Assembly (NCBI GenBank): GCA_019415525.1 | Contig: DXZA01000067.1 | Location: 1 to 64,000 of the forward strand | From: Tyzzerella sp. | GTDB lineage: Bacteria > Bacillota > Clostridia > Lachnospirales > Anaerotignaceae | Reading direction: 5' to 3' | DNA length: 64,000 bases | Shown here: positions 1 through 9,312 of the stretch, one piece after another | How positions within the stretch are numbered: position 1 is the stretch's first letter | Layout: each line of letters opens with the position of its first letter | The notes under the pieces: model-generated | Told to the model about the DNA's origin: nothing | Database searches by the model: none | The model's input: the letters and a program-made list of their open reading frames with translations, nothing else | Translations under genes and position numbers: made by a program

Positions 1-50
1 GCACTGGACTTTTAATCCAGGTGTCCCGGGTTCGAGCCCCGGATGACTCA
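1..50 (+). tRNA. tRNA-Lys (UUU), 5' part outside window
   Basis: The first 50 bases are identical to the last 50 of the complete tRNA-Lys that follows: anticodon arm with TTT anticodon, variable loop, T arm and 3' acceptor strand ending in discriminator A. The 5' acceptor strand and D arm lie left of the window. No CCA is encoded. This is one half of a tandem tRNA-Lys pair. Confidence 0.93.
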
Positions 51-81
51 CTTTTTAAATTATTATTGCTGATAACAATAT

Positions 82-154
82 GGGTCATTAGCTCAGTTGG
101 TAGAGCACTGGACTTTTAATCCAGGTGTCCCGGGTTCGAGCCCCGGATGACTCA
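82..154 (+). tRNA. tRNA-Lys (UUU)
   Basis: This 73-nt cloverleaf has a 7-bp acceptor stem with one G-U pair, a D arm, an anticodon loop CTTTTAA giving anticodon TTT, and a T arm with the TTCGAGC loop. It ends in discriminator A with no encoded CCA. It is the second copy of a tandem pair 31 bases after the first, and an intrinsic terminator follows directly. Confidence 0.97.
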
Positions 155-159
155 CTTTA

Positions 160-187
160 AACAGTCGTTATTGCGGCTGTTTTTTTT
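160..187 (+). terminator. Rho-independent terminator of the tRNA-Lys pair
   Basis: An 8-bp stem (AACAGTCG with CGGCTGTT, one G-U pair) is followed by a run of eight T, six bases after the tRNA. Confidence 0.85.
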
Positions 188-203
188 ATTTTTAAAAATA
201 AAT

Positions 204-728
204 TTAAGATTTACAATTTGAACATTTTAAACATTTAGTATCACTTTCAATATTCATATATTTTTTAATTTGATACAATAAACATTCATCATTATATATA
301 AACCATAAAACTTCCCCTAATTTTTCCATATTCTTTTTATAAATTCTTTTTTTAAAATTTTTATAATTATAATGTCTTATTTTTACTATATCTCTATTAC
401 TATAAAGTATAAAATATTTTCCATTAATATTAATTTTTTCAACATGTTCTAATATTATATCCATACTTTCAGGTATATTATAATCTATCACAATATCAAA
501 TTGTAATTCATATAATTTAAAATTATTATAATCACAAAACACAATATTATTTTTTGAATTCAAAAAATAACAATCCATTATATTTTTATAAATAATATTA
601 GAACTTTCCATATCTCTGAAAATTACAGCTATTTTTTTATCATTATACTTTTCTAAATATTTAAATAAATATTCTATTTTATATTTAGTTTTTAAAACAT
701 TAATTTCAAAAAATGTATCTTTATTCAT
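204..728 (-). CDS. Orphan RecQ C-terminal-like protein (degenerate HelC plus zinc domain)
   Basis: This 174-residue protein has no Walker A or DEAH motif. Its pattern follows the C-terminal part of RecQ helicases. Residues about 15-50 match the start of helicase domain 2. A hydrophobic stretch followed by DYNIPES matches the RecQ 'HYDLPKS' region. The end carries C-x16-C-x2-C-x2-C, the exact spacing of the RecQ zinc-binding domain. The motif VI arginines (QxxGRxGR) are gone, so helicase activity is not expected. The start ATG has a GGAGAAA site just upstream. It lies behind the cadA terminator, so it is probably transcribed separately. It could be a decayed recQ paralogue or a DNA-binding adaptor. 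The RecQ link is read from motif spacing and is an inference. Confidence 0.6.
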   Translation of the reverse strand: MNKDTFFEINVLKTKYKIEYLFKYLEKYNDKKIAVIFRDMESSNIIYKNIMDCYFLNSKNNIVFCDYNNFKLYELQFDIVIDYNIPESMDIILEHVEKININGKYFILYSNRDIVKIRHYNYKNFKKRIYKKNMEKLGEVLWFIYNDECLLYQIKKYMNIESDTKCLKCSNCKS

Positions 729-740
729 AATATTTCTCCA

Positions 741-780
741 AAAAAATAAAAGCTGATTTTTTAATTATCAGCTTTTATTA
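741..780 (-). terminator. Terminator downstream of the metal ATPase gene
   Basis: A 13-bp A+T-rich stem (AATAAAAGCTGAT and its complement) is followed on the minus strand by a run of seven T. It sits between the ATPase stop and the start of the RecQ-like gene. Confidence 0.8.
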
Positions 781-839
781 TATATATGAAAATATGGTTT
801 TTCAATATTTTTGCACAGACATACATGAATACAGCACTT

Positions 840-3182
840 TTAGATTTTTCTTCTCATAGAATTTAAAACAGCAAGTACTGCAACTCCAACATCTGCAAAT
901 ACAGCTGCCCACATTCCTGCTACACCTATTGCCCCAAGAATAAGAACAATAAACTTTATACCTATGGCAAATACTATATTCATATTCACTATTTTTATTG
1001 TATTCTTTGATATTGTTATACCATCTGCTATTTTTGATACACAATCATTCATTATTACAACATCGGCAGCTTCTATTGCTGCATCAGAACCTATTCCACC
1101 CATAGCAACACCAATATCTGCCCTTGCAAGTACTGGTGCATCATTTACTCCATCACCTACAAATAATGTTTTTCCTGTTTTATTTTCAAGTATTTCTTCA
1201 AGCTTTGAAACTTTATCTTGCGGAAGAAGTTCTGCATAATATTTATCTATACCTAATGTATTACATACAAATTTTGCATTTTCTTCTGTATCCCCTGTAA
1301 GCATTACTATATTTTTTACACCTACATTTTTAAGTTTTTTTATGGCATTAAAGCTATCCTCTTTTATTACATCAGATACATTTATACTTCCCATAAATAC
1401 ACCATCATAAGCAATATATATAACACTTCCCATATTCTTATTTTGTTTATATGATATATTATATTTATTCATAAGTTTTTCATTGCCTGCTAGTATGATT
1501 TTTCCTTCACACTCTGCCTTTATACCCATACCACTTATTTCTTCATATTTATCACATTTTAATGGCATTATATTTTTATTTTTACAGTATTCTAATATTG
1601 AAAGTGCTATTGGATGATTTGACATGCTTTCTGCTGTAGATGCTTTTAAAAGAATATCATATTCATTATTTTCAAAATCTATATTTGTTACTTTAAAAAC
1701 ACCTTCTGTTATTGTTCCTGTTTTATCAAAAACAACTGTATCAACATTTGATAATGTACTCATATAGCTACTACCTTTTACAAGAACACCATTTTTTGAT
1801 GCTTCACCTATTCCAGAGAAAAATCCTAAAGGAACAGAAAGTACTAATGCACATGGGCAAGATATAACAAGGAATGTTAATGCTCTCATAACCCAAACAG
1901 AAAAATTATACTGTCCTGTTACAATAGGAGGAATTATAGAAAGTGCTACTGCTGATAATACTACAAAAGGTGTATAAACTCTTGCAAATTTTGTTATAAA
2001 CTGTTCTGTCTTTGATTTTTTTGCAGATGCATTTTCAACCATTTCAAGTATTTTTACAACTGTTGAATCTCCAAAAGTTTTTGTAGCTTTTATTTTTAAA
2101 ATGCCATTTACATTTATACTTCCGCTTAAAACTTCATCATTAATACTAACACCTCTTGGAACAGACTCCCCTGTTATGGCTGATGTATCAATACGACTTT
2201 CACCTTCTACAACAACACCATCAATAGCTATTCTTTCACCAGCTTTAACTATTATAATATCTCCAACAGATATATTTTCAGGTGCTACACTTATAATTTC
2301 TCCATTTATATATGCATTTACTTTGTCCGGTCTTAAATCCATAAGACCTTTAATTGATTTTCTTGATTTTTCAACTGCCATATGCTGAAATGTTTCTCCT
2401 ATTTGATAGAAAAGCATTACAAATACAGCTTCTGCAAGTTCGCCTAAAAATATTGCACCTATTGTTGATACTGACATAAGGAAGTTTTCATCAAATACAT
2501 TACCTTTAAATATATTTTTTATAGCTGTTATTATTACATCATATCCAAATATTACATATGATATCATATATAATATTGTTCCTATAAACTCTTCTTTGCC
2601 TATTATAGAAGCTACTATAAAAAGAATTACTCCTATTGTAAATCTTATTTTTATATCAAATACAAAACTATTGGATTTTTCATCATGTGAATGATTATGA
2701 TTATTACAATTACAACTTTCATTATTACATTCATTTGATTTTATTTTCACTTCAACATGTGGTTCAAGTTTATTTACAATACTTTTTATATCATTATATA
2801 TTTTTAAAGTATTTCCACCATTTTCTATAATAACAGTCATTTCTTTATTTATAAAATTTAAATTTGCTTCTTTTACAAATTCTAGCTTTGAAGACTCTGA
2901 CTCTATTTTTGAAGCACAATGTGCACAATCAAGACCTTTCATTGTTATAATAAAAGGAGTATTATTTTCTATTTTATAAACCTTTACATGCGGTTCATAT
3001 TTATGAACTATTTCTTTTATTCTATTTAATATATTACTATCAGATGATTTAATTTCTATTTCCTGATTTATCATATTTAAAAATACATTATCCGAACCAA
3101 AAATATTTTTTACATCATTTTCTATTTTTGCTCCACAATTTGCACAAGTAAGACCTTCTACTTTTATTTTTACACTTTCCAT
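840..3182 (-). CDS. cadA: Heavy-metal-exporting P1B-type ATPase (CadA/ZntA type)
   Basis: This 780-residue membrane pump exports soft or transition metal ions (Cd, Zn, Pb class) using ATP. Two N-terminal heavy-metal domains carry GLTCANC and GLDCAHC. A Cys/His-rich linker (CNNESCNCNNHNHSHD, about residues 150-167) precedes the membrane region. The actuator motif TGES, the CPC membrane motif (ISCPCALVLS), the phosphorylation motif DKTGT and the hinge GDGVNDAP are all present. The CPC motif and the His/Cys linker fit Zn/Cd rather than Cu specificity, but the metal is an inference. The start has a GAGGTGG ribosome site. An ArsR-family gene lies upstream, and a CadC/SmtB operator lies just before this gene, so it is expected to be metal-inducible. 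Confidence 0.93.
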   Translation of the reverse strand: MESVKIKVEGLTCANCGAKIENDVKNIFGSDNVFLNMINQEIEIKSSDSNILNRIKEIVHKYEPHVKVYKIENNTPFIITMKGLDCAHCASKIESESSKLEFVKEANLNFINKEMTVIIENGGNTLKIYNDIKSIVNKLEPHVEVKIKSNECNNESCNCNNHNHSHDEKSNSFVFDIKIRFTIGVILFIVASIIGKEEFIGTILYMISYVIFGYDVIITAIKNIFKGNVFDENFLMSVSTIGAIFLGELAEAVFVMLFYQIGETFQHMAVEKSRKSIKGLMDLRPDKVNAYINGEIISVAPENISVGDIIIVKAGERIAIDGVVVEGESRIDTSAITGESVPRGVSINDEVLSGSINVNGILKIKATKTFGDSTVVKILEMVENASAKKSKTEQFITKFARVYTPFVVLSAVALSIIPPIVTGQYNFSVWVMRALTFLVISCPCALVLSVPLGFFSGIGEASKNGVLVKGSSYMSTLSNVDTVVFDKTGTITEGVFKVTNIDFENNEYDILLKASTAESMSNHPIALSILEYCKNKNIMPLKCDKYEEISGMGIKAECEGKIILAGNEKLMNKYNISYKQNKNMGSVIYIAYDGVFMGSINVSDVIKEDSFNAIKKLKNVGVKNIVMLTGDTEENAKFVCNTLGIDKYYAELLPQDKVSKLEEILENKTGKTLFVGDGVNDAPVLARADIGVAMGGIGSDAAIEAADVVIMNDCVSKIADGITISKNTIKIVNMNIVFAIGIKFIVLILGAIGVAGMWAAVFADVGVAVLAVLNSMRRKI

Positions 3183-3203
3183 AAATCCACCTCTTTTTAT
3201 TTG

Positions 3204-3226
3204 TATATGAACATTTATTCATATAT
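3204..3226 (-). promoter_or_regulatory. CadC/SmtB-type operator of the ATPase gene
   Basis: The imperfect palindrome TATATGAACATTTATTCATA is the classic ArsR/SmtB-family operator (TGAAC-N4-TTCA type), about 22-44 bases before the ATPase start. A near copy precedes the regulator gene. Confidence 0.8.
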
Positions 3227-3241
3227 ATGTTATTTTTTATA

Positions 3242-3258
3242 GGGCAGTATCACTGCCC
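3242..3258 (-). terminator. Possible hairpin between regulator and ATPase genes
   Basis: A 6-bp G+C-rich stem (GGGCAG/CTGCCC) lies six bases after the regulator stop. No clear T-run follows on the minus strand, so it may only weaken read-through or protect the 3' end. Confidence 0.35.
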
Positions 3259-3264
3259 TTAAAT

Positions 3265-3654
3265 TTATTTTATATAACCTTTTTTATGACCTATATGACT
3301 TATACCTGCTTGAAGAACATCTTTAACATGATAGTCATCAAGAGAATATATAACTGCTTTGCCTTCTTTTCTAAATTTAACAAGGTCACTTTGTCTTAAA
3401 ACTCTAAGTTGATGAGAAACAGCCGATTGTGTCATAGAAAGCTTTTCTGCTATATCTCCTACACACATATCACCTTCAAGAAGTAAACGAAGTAATTTAA
3501 GTCTTGTAGAGTCACCAAAAACTTTGAAAAAGTCTGCAACATCATATATAAATTCTTCATCTTTTTCAATTATACTTTTATCTTCAATAATTTCTAATAC
3601 TTGCTTTTCAGCATCATTTTCTTTATTCTTTTTGTTTTTTTTATTTTTTGCCAT
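3265..3654 (-). CDS. ArsR/SmtB-family metal-responsive repressor (CadC/CzrA-like)
   Basis: This 129-residue winged-helix repressor is expected to leave its operator when it binds Zn or Cd. After a Lys/Asn-rich N-terminus comes the ArsR fold, with recognition helix MTQSAVSHQLRVLRQ. The C-terminal helix carries D-Y-H and then H-I-G-H (DDYHVKDVLQ...GISHIGH), matching the alpha-5 D-x-H...H-x2-H metal site of SmtB/CzrA. A Cys-containing MCVGD segment is also present. It lies upstream of the ATPase gene on the same strand. Operators in front of both genes predict autoregulation. Confidence 0.9.
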   Translation of the reverse strand: MAKNKKNKKNKENDAEKQVLEIIEDKSIIEKDEEFIYDVADFFKVFGDSTRLKLLRLLLEGDMCVGDIAEKLSMTQSAVSHQLRVLRQSDLVKFRKEGKAVIYSLDDYHVKDVLQAGISHIGHKKGYIK

Positions 3655-3670
3655 AGTATCATCCTAACTT

Positions 3671-3692
3671 TATATGAACACTTATTCAAATA
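3671..3692 (-). promoter_or_regulatory. CadC/SmtB-type operator of the repressor gene
   Basis: TATATGAACACTTATTCAAA shares the TGAACA-N2-TATTCA core with the operator at 3204-3226. It lies 17-38 bases before the repressor start, as expected for autoregulation. Confidence 0.8.
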
Positions 3693-3720
3693 TTATGTTG
3701 TTATAGTAATATATTTATAT

Positions 3721-4587
3721 TCAATTGTCAATAGCATTAATCCATTTTTTTAAATCTTTATAAATTTTTGCAGTTTCAATATATCCTTGTTTATAAAGTT
3801 CAAATATTTTATTTTTATCTTTTTCAACCCTACTAACATTTATATGTTTTTGAGGGCGAATTACAAACACTTTACCCTCTTTTTCCATATTTTCAACAAA
3901 TTCTAACTCAGAATTATATTTTTTATATCTTTCACCAATAGCTTTTGAAAGTCCTTTAAAATTTTTATATTTTAATTTAGAAAGCCTTCTTGTTAATTTA
4001 GATGGTTTCTTTCTATATCCTTTATTTCTTGTAAGAACAACTATATTATATTCATAACCATCATCAATAGCTTTTTTTAAAGGTATTGATGATGATATAC
4101 CACCATCCATATATGCCTTATCATTTATAATCACTTCTTTTGAAAGAAACGGTAATGAGCTTGATGCTCTTACTGCTCTTAAAATCTCATCGGTAGAAGT
4201 TTTGCTTTTATAAAAATATTCACATTTACCAGTTATACAATTTGTAACACCAACTGCAAGTTCTTGGTTTGAATTTTTAAAAGCTTCATAATCAAAAGGC
4301 AATAATTTTTGAGAAAGTTCACCAAATATAAAATCAAATCCAAAAATATCTCCTGTTTTAATAAGGTTTCTAAAGCTTAAGTATCTTCTATCACCTAAAA
4401 ATTTTAATGCTATATCTTTATCTCTACCTTTTTGGCCTGCTATATAATTAAGTGCATGACAAGCTCCTGCCGATACTCCTATAACATATGGAAAATATAT
4501 ATTCTTATTTATAAAAAAATCTAATACTCCAGCAGTATATATACCTCTCATTCCACCGCCTTCAAGAACTATTCCTATTTTTTTCAT
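3721..4587 (-). CDS. Patatin-like phospholipase family protein
   Basis: This 288-residue protein belongs to the bacterial patatin group (YjjU/RssA type), which are Ser-Asp dyad lipid acyl hydrolases. Visible elements are the glycine-rich oxyanion loop (LEGGGMRGIY), the nucleophile elbow GVSAG near residue 40, and the catalytic Asp motif DGG near residue 161. No signal peptide is seen, so a cytoplasmic location is likely. It follows sbcC by 16 bases and is probably the last gene of the sbcDC transcript. The substrate is unknown. Confidence 0.9.
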   Translation of the reverse strand: MKKIGIVLEGGGMRGIYTAGVLDFFINKNIYFPYVIGVSAGACHALNYIAGQKGRDKDIALKFLGDRRYLSFRNLIKTGDIFGFDFIFGELSQKLLPFDYEAFKNSNQELAVGVTNCITGKCEYFYKSKTSTDEILRAVRASSSLPFLSKEVIINDKAYMDGGISSSIPLKKAIDDGYEYNIVVLTRNKGYRKKPSKLTRRLSKLKYKNFKGLSKAIGERYKKYNSELEFVENMEKEGKVFVIRPQKHINVSRVEKDKNKIFELYKQGYIETAKIYKDLKKWINAIDN

Positions 4588-4603
4588 TAAATCACTTTCT
4601 TTC

Positions 4604-7600
4604 TTACATTATTTCAAGCTTTACTTTTGTTCCACAAATTTGAGGTTGTGCTGGTGTAACAACAAGCTTTACAGGCATTCTTTCTTTTAATTCTTCAACA
4701 TGTGTTATTATACCTACATTAAGATGTTCTTCATGAAGTCTTTCAAGTGATGACATAACAATATCAATAAGGGAACTATCCAAAGTTCCAAATCCCTCAT
4801 CAAGGAAGAAAAATTCTAATGGTGCATTATTTGCCATTTGTATTTTTGATGATAATGCAAGAGCAAGTGAAAATGATGTAAGGAATACTTCCCCTCCTGA
4901 AAGTGTATTTGTATCTCTAAGGCTACCACCGTTAAAGTTATCTTTTATTACAAATTCGCTGTCTGAAAGTTCAAGTGAATATCTACCTGATGTTATCTGT
5001 GAAAGTCTTTCTGATGCTTCTTCTGTTATATATGAAAGTTGATATGTTGCTATATACTCAACAAACTTTTTACCCTTCATTACTTTTATAAGACTTGTTA
5101 TTGTATCTTTTTCTTTTTTTAGTTTATTTTCTTCTATCATTAAATTTTCAACAGATTTTATTTGTTCTTTCATATTTTCTGCATTTGATTTATTTACAGC
5201 AATATTTTTTTCAAGTTCTTTTTCTTCATTTTCAAAATCTTCTTTACTATTTTTTATAATCTGCAATTCTTCAAATGTTATATTTCTTCCCTGTATTTTT
5301 TCATTTAATATATCTGTTTTTCCTTTAAGTTGTAATAAAGAATTATCAAATGAATTTATTTCATAATTAATATTATCAATAAATTCTTTTGTACGATACC
5401 AGTATAAAGCATCATCAATACTTTCAAATTCATTTTCAAAAACTTTATTTTCTGCTTTTTCTTTATTTTGTGGAACTTCTTTTTCAAGCTGTTTTTTTAT
5501 ACTTTCTATTCTTAAAAGCTCGTCTTTAACAATTCTTTCATTATTTTCTGAATTATCTTTTAATGACTTTTTATTTAATTCAGTATCATTCATATATTTG
5601 ATAATACTATTAGTTTCATTAAGTATATTTTCAGGAATTTCATTTCCACATACTTCTTCTATACGTTTATTATTTTCATCAATGATACGTTTCTTTTCTT
5701 TACCTTCAGCAAGTATTTCTGTTATTTCATTATTTATTTCTGAGATATTTTTTTCTATTTTATCACATATTTCAGAAAGTTCTTTTAATTTTATTTCTGA
5801 TTTTTCTCTATTGTTGTTTGCTTTTTCTCTCTCAAAATCTAAATTTACAATTTGTTCTTTTTCATATTGAACTTCTTCAATAGAGATAAATTTATCATTT
5901 ATATTAGCAAGTTGATTTTTAATAGTATCTATTTTATTTTTATTATTATTTATAATATTTTCACATTCTGAAATTCTATCAGTATAATGGTCAATGTCTT
6001 TTTTTAATTCAGCCATATTTGTTTTTATTTCAGATAATTCAGATGATAAATTTTTTTCAATTTTAGGTAATTCTACATTGTTTTTATTATATGTATTATA
6101 TTTTTCTAAAATATTATGTAGGTATGTTTTTATATTATTTATATTTTCTTCTAAGTAATCTTTATTTATTAAAACTATATCATTGTAATTATTTTCTATA
6201 TCTTCTGAATTTCGTTTTAATAATATTTTTACTCTTTCATATTCATTATTTATATCATTAAACTCTTTTTCAGAAATTATAAGTTTTTCTTTGGCAATAT
6301 CAAGTATTTTTTGATTTATGGCTTCTGCCTTTTTAGGGTGATTTTTAGAACCACATACAGGGCACATTTCACCTTCTTTAAGAATATTTGAAAGTATATA
6401 TGCCATATTACTTGTTTCCCAATCTTTTATTTCTATTTCAAGTTGATTTTTAGATTTTTCAGAACTTTCTTTATTTAATAAAAGCTTATCTTTTTGGATT
6501 TCTAATTTTTTATTTTCTGATAAAAGTTTTTCTCTTGTTTCTTTTAATTTTATACAATTTTCAATATTTGCTATTTCCCTTTCAGAAACTTTATTTTTTT
6601 CATTTTCTGAAATAGCTAAAATTATATTTCTATATTCTTCTTCTTTATTATTAAAATTTTCTTTTAATTCAAAATATAATTTTTGTTTATTTTCAATATC
6701 AACTTTATAATTTTTATATTTTGAAATATAATCATTATTTTCTTTTTCAATATTATTAATATCTTCGAAAAACTTATATATTTTTAATATTTTTTCTCTA
6801 TAATCAGAAGAAACTGTACTTTTATTTATTATTTCTTTATATTTTAAAATATTATTTTCTTCTATTTCTTTTAAATTTTTATTTTTTTCTAAATCTTGTT
6901 TTAAATTTTCTTTCTTATTGTTTTTTTCTTTATAATATTCTCTAAGCTTTTCTCTATCTTCTTCATCAGATTTAACTGATAAATAAAGACTTACCATTTG
7001 CTCTAAAACTGCTTTTTTAGATATTAATTTTGGCATTTTAATATCATAATCATTTTTAAAATTATCATAGTCATTTTTTATATTTTCAAAATCAATTTTG
7101 GCTTTATTATATTTTACTTCTATATCATAAAAATCTTTATTTATATTATTAAGATTTAATTCAGAATTTTTAAATGCATCAATGTATGGTTTTATTTCCA
7201 ATGATTTTTGCATTTTCAAAACTTCTTTTCGTTTTAAATCAATATCCTGTTTTTTATTCTCAAGATTTTTTATTTCAATTTTATATTTATTTAATTCTGT
7301 AATATTATCAAAAAGTTGTTTGCTTTCATCATAATTCTTATTTAATTCATAAAGTTGTTTTGAAACAATACTTTTACGTTCTTCAAGATTTTTTATATTT
7401 GTAGTTAATTCTTCAAGCTTATCATTTGACACATCACCATAAACACTTATTTTACTTTGAATATCAGAAAGTTTATTTGCATTATCTTTATTCTTGATGC
7501 TTAAACGTTCTTCCATATCCTTTCCATATTTTTCAAGGTGAAATATCTTTTCAAACATTTCTCTTCTTTCTTTACCTTTAAGTTTAAGAAATTCACTAAA

Positions 7601-8056
7601 TTTACCTTGTGGAAGTATTACAGAACGTGTAAAATTATCAAAACTTAAACCTATTATATCTTCTATTGCTTTATTAACTGTATTTACTTTTTCAGCAATA
7701 GGTATATTTTCATTATTTTCAATTAAATACAATCTAACTTTTGAAGCATTTGCTGTTTTATCATCACTTTTTTTATAAAGACGTTCAACTACATATATCT
7801 TTTCACTTTTACCTGATTTTATAGCAAATTTAAAGTATATATAAGCCTTGTCACTATCATCATTTATAAATTCTTTTGTTCCTCTTACAATTTTTCCATA
7901 TAAAGCTAATGTAAGTGCATCAAGTACAGAAGATTTTCCACTTCCTGTAGGTCCAAATATACCAAATATACCTCTTTTTGTTAGTTTTTCAAAGTCTATT
8001 GTTTGTTCTTCTAAAAAACTATTTAAACCTGATATTTTTAAAAGCAAAGGTTTCAT
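4604..8056 (-). CDS. sbcC: Exonuclease subunit SbcC (Rad50-like ATPase)
   Basis: This 1150-residue SMC-like ATPase works with SbcD to open and trim DNA hairpins and protein-blocked ends. The N-terminal Walker A is GPTGSGKSS. Two very long coiled coils flank a zinc hook (CPVCGSKNHP, near residue 565). The C-terminal lobe has the signature LSGGE and Walker B FFLDEGFGTLD. The start codon abuts the sbcD stop (TAA then ATG), so the two are translationally coupled. The coiled coil is rich in Asn, Lys and Ile, as the base composition would predict. Confidence 0.97.
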   Translation of the reverse strand: MKPLLLKISGLNSFLEEQTIDFEKLTKRGIFGIFGPTGSGKSSVLDALTLALYGKIVRGTKEFINDDSDKAYIYFKFAIKSGKSEKIYVVERLYKKSDDKTANASKVRLYLIENNENIPIAEKVNTVNKAIEDIIGLSFDNFTRSVILPQGKFSEFLKLKGKERREMFEKIFHLEKYGKDMEERLSIKNKDNANKLSDIQSKISVYGDVSNDKLEELTTNIKNLEERKSIVSKQLYELNKNYDESKQLFDNITELNKYKIEIKNLENKKQDIDLKRKEVLKMQKSLEIKPYIDAFKNSELNLNNINKDFYDIEVKYNKAKIDFENIKNDYDNFKNDYDIKMPKLISKKAVLEQMVSLYLSVKSDEEDREKLREYYKEKNNKKENLKQDLEKNKNLKEIEENNILKYKEIINKSTVSSDYREKILKIYKFFEDINNIEKENNDYISKYKNYKVDIENKQKLYFELKENFNNKEEEYRNIILAISENEKNKVSEREIANIENCIKLKETREKLLSENKKLEIQKDKLLLNKESSEKSKNQLEIEIKDWETSNMAYILSNILKEGEMCPVCGSKNHPKKAEAINQKILDIAKEKLIISEKEFNDINNEYERVKILLKRNSEDIENNYNDIVLINKDYLEENINNIKTYLHNILEKYNTYNKNNVELPKIEKNLSSELSEIKTNMAELKKDIDHYTDRISECENIINNNKNKIDTIKNQLANINDKFISIEEVQYEKEQIVNLDFEREKANNNREKSEIKLKELSEICDKIEKNISEINNEITEILAEGKEKKRIIDENNKRIEEVCGNEIPENILNETNSIIKYMNDTELNKKSLKDNSENNERIVKDELLRIESIKKQLEKEVPQNKEKAENKVFENEFESIDDALYWYRTKEFIDNINYEINSFDNSLLQLKGKTDILNEKIQGRNITFEELQIIKNSKEDFENEEKELEKNIAVNKSNAENMKEQIKSVENLMIEENKLKKEKDTITSLIKVMKGKKFVEYIATYQLSYITEEASERLSQITSGRYSLELSDSEFVIKDNFNGGSLRDTNTLSGGEVFLTSFSLALALSSKIQMANNAPLEFFFLDEGFGTLDSSLIDIVMSSLERLHEEHLNVGIITHVEELKERMPVKLVVTPAQPQICGTKVKLEIM

Positions 8057-9259
8057 TTAACATTCCTCCTCCATAAGCTCCATAAATAGCTTTAAAACAT
8101 CATCAGAAGGTTCGACATTTTCTTCTTTTACATAAAAATCCTTAAATTGTTCTATTATATTTTTATCTTCTTTATGTATTTCTTGTTTTTCTATATTCAC
8201 ATTTTGGGAGATAACAGATATTTCTATTATATCTTTTTTAAGCTTTTTAATTTCTTTTATTTCACTTTGAAGAAGTACTCTATCACTATTTATAGTAAGA
8301 TATACCCAAGAATTTTCTTCAGATTTATTTCTGCACATTTCTAAAGCTTCTTCTATACTATTAGCTTTCCATTCTTCTATTGGTTTATAATTAGTAAGAT
8401 TTATTTTTTTAATTTGAGGTTCACATTTAGGTGAAATATCTATTACATTAACACTTTTAGAATATTTTATTTCTCTCCTGTTATATTCTATTGGTGAACC
8501 ACTATAAAAAGCTTTTTTATTTGTTCCAGAAACTGTTTGAGGTTTATGCAAATGACCTAAAGCTATATACTGTGCTTTTTGTGGTAATGCAGAAGGTTCT
8601 ACTGCCAATGCACCTCCAAGCTGTATTGGTCTTTCTGAGCCAGACTCCTCTCCTCCGGCAACAAAAAAATGTCCCATAGCAATATTTATTTCATTATCAT
8701 TATATTTTTGTTCAAGTATTTTAAATATTTTTTCAACCTCTTGAGAATATGTTATTCCATTTTCTTCTTCATCATATATATTTTCATTTAAAATTTCTCC
8801 AAGACGTTTTTCACTTGGATATGGCATTGTAATTATTCCAACTGTTTCATTATCTTTTTTTAATCTAAAAAATCCTTCACAGCTATCAAATATTGAATAA
8901 TTTTCATAATCTCCTTCTCTTGCAATACTTTTTGGAAAACCAAGTATTATAATACCATGTTCATAGGCAAGTATATCTGGAGCTTCAAGTCTTTCAGGAT
9001 TATCATGATTTCCGGCAATAATAATAATAGGTCTTTTACCATTCTTAGCAAGTTTTTTCACACTTTTATAGAAAAGTTCTTCTGCTGACGATGAAGGATT
9101 TACTGTATCATAAACATCTCCTGCCATAAGTATAATATCAATATTTTCATTCTCACATATATTATAAAGTTCATCTATAAATTGTTTCTGCTCATAAATT
9201 CTTGATTCACCTTCAAGATTTTTACCAAAGTGCCAATCTGATGTATGCAATATTTTCAT
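8057..9259 (-). CDS. sbcD: Exonuclease subunit SbcD (Mre11-like nuclease)
   Basis: This roughly 400-residue metallophosphoesterase is the nuclease partner of SbcC. It begins MKILHTSDWHFGK, with later metal-ligand motifs (GDVYD, GNHD, GHxH-type GHLH). I chose the ATG at 9259 because GGAGGTGTATTT precedes it and the family starts there; the frame stays open 28 codons further upstream. A terminator-like hairpin lies 17 bases upstream, so its promoter must be in or before the LysR gene, or read-through is needed. Confidence 0.96.
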   Translation of the reverse strand: MKILHTSDWHFGKNLEGESRIYEQKQFIDELYNICENENIDIILMAGDVYDTVNPSSSAEELFYKSVKKLAKNGKRPIIIIAGNHDNPERLEAPDILAYEHGIIILGFPKSIAREGDYENYSIFDSCEGFFRLKKDNETVGIITMPYPSEKRLGEILNENIYDEEENGITYSQEVEKIFKILEQKYNDNEINIAMGHFFVAGGEESGSERPIQLGGALAVEPSALPQKAQYIALGHLHKPQTVSGTNKKAFYSGSPIEYNRREIKYSKSVNVIDISPKCEPQIKKINLTNYKPIEEWKANSIEEALEMCRNKSEENSWVYLTINSDRVLLQSEIKEIKKLKKDIIEISVISQNVNIEKQEIHKEDKNIIEQFKDFYVKEENVEPSDDVLKLFMELMEEEC

Positions 9260-9275
9260 AAATACACCTCCATTT

Positions 9276-9303
9276 AAAAATAAGCATCGGAAAACCGATG
9301 CTT
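9276..9303 (-). terminator. Terminator or attenuator between lysR-type gene and sbcD
   Basis: A perfect 9-bp stem AAGCATCGG/CCGATGCTT with a TTTT loop is followed on the minus strand by ATTTTTAAA. It starts nine bases after the regulator stop and ends just before the sbcD ribosome site. Confidence 0.75.
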
Positions 9304-9312
9304 TAATAATAT

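Noticed and set aside
802..1044. Cys-rich 80-codon minus-strand frame
   Set aside because: It overlaps the C-terminal coding region of the metal ATPase in another frame; the Cys content comes from out-of-frame reading.
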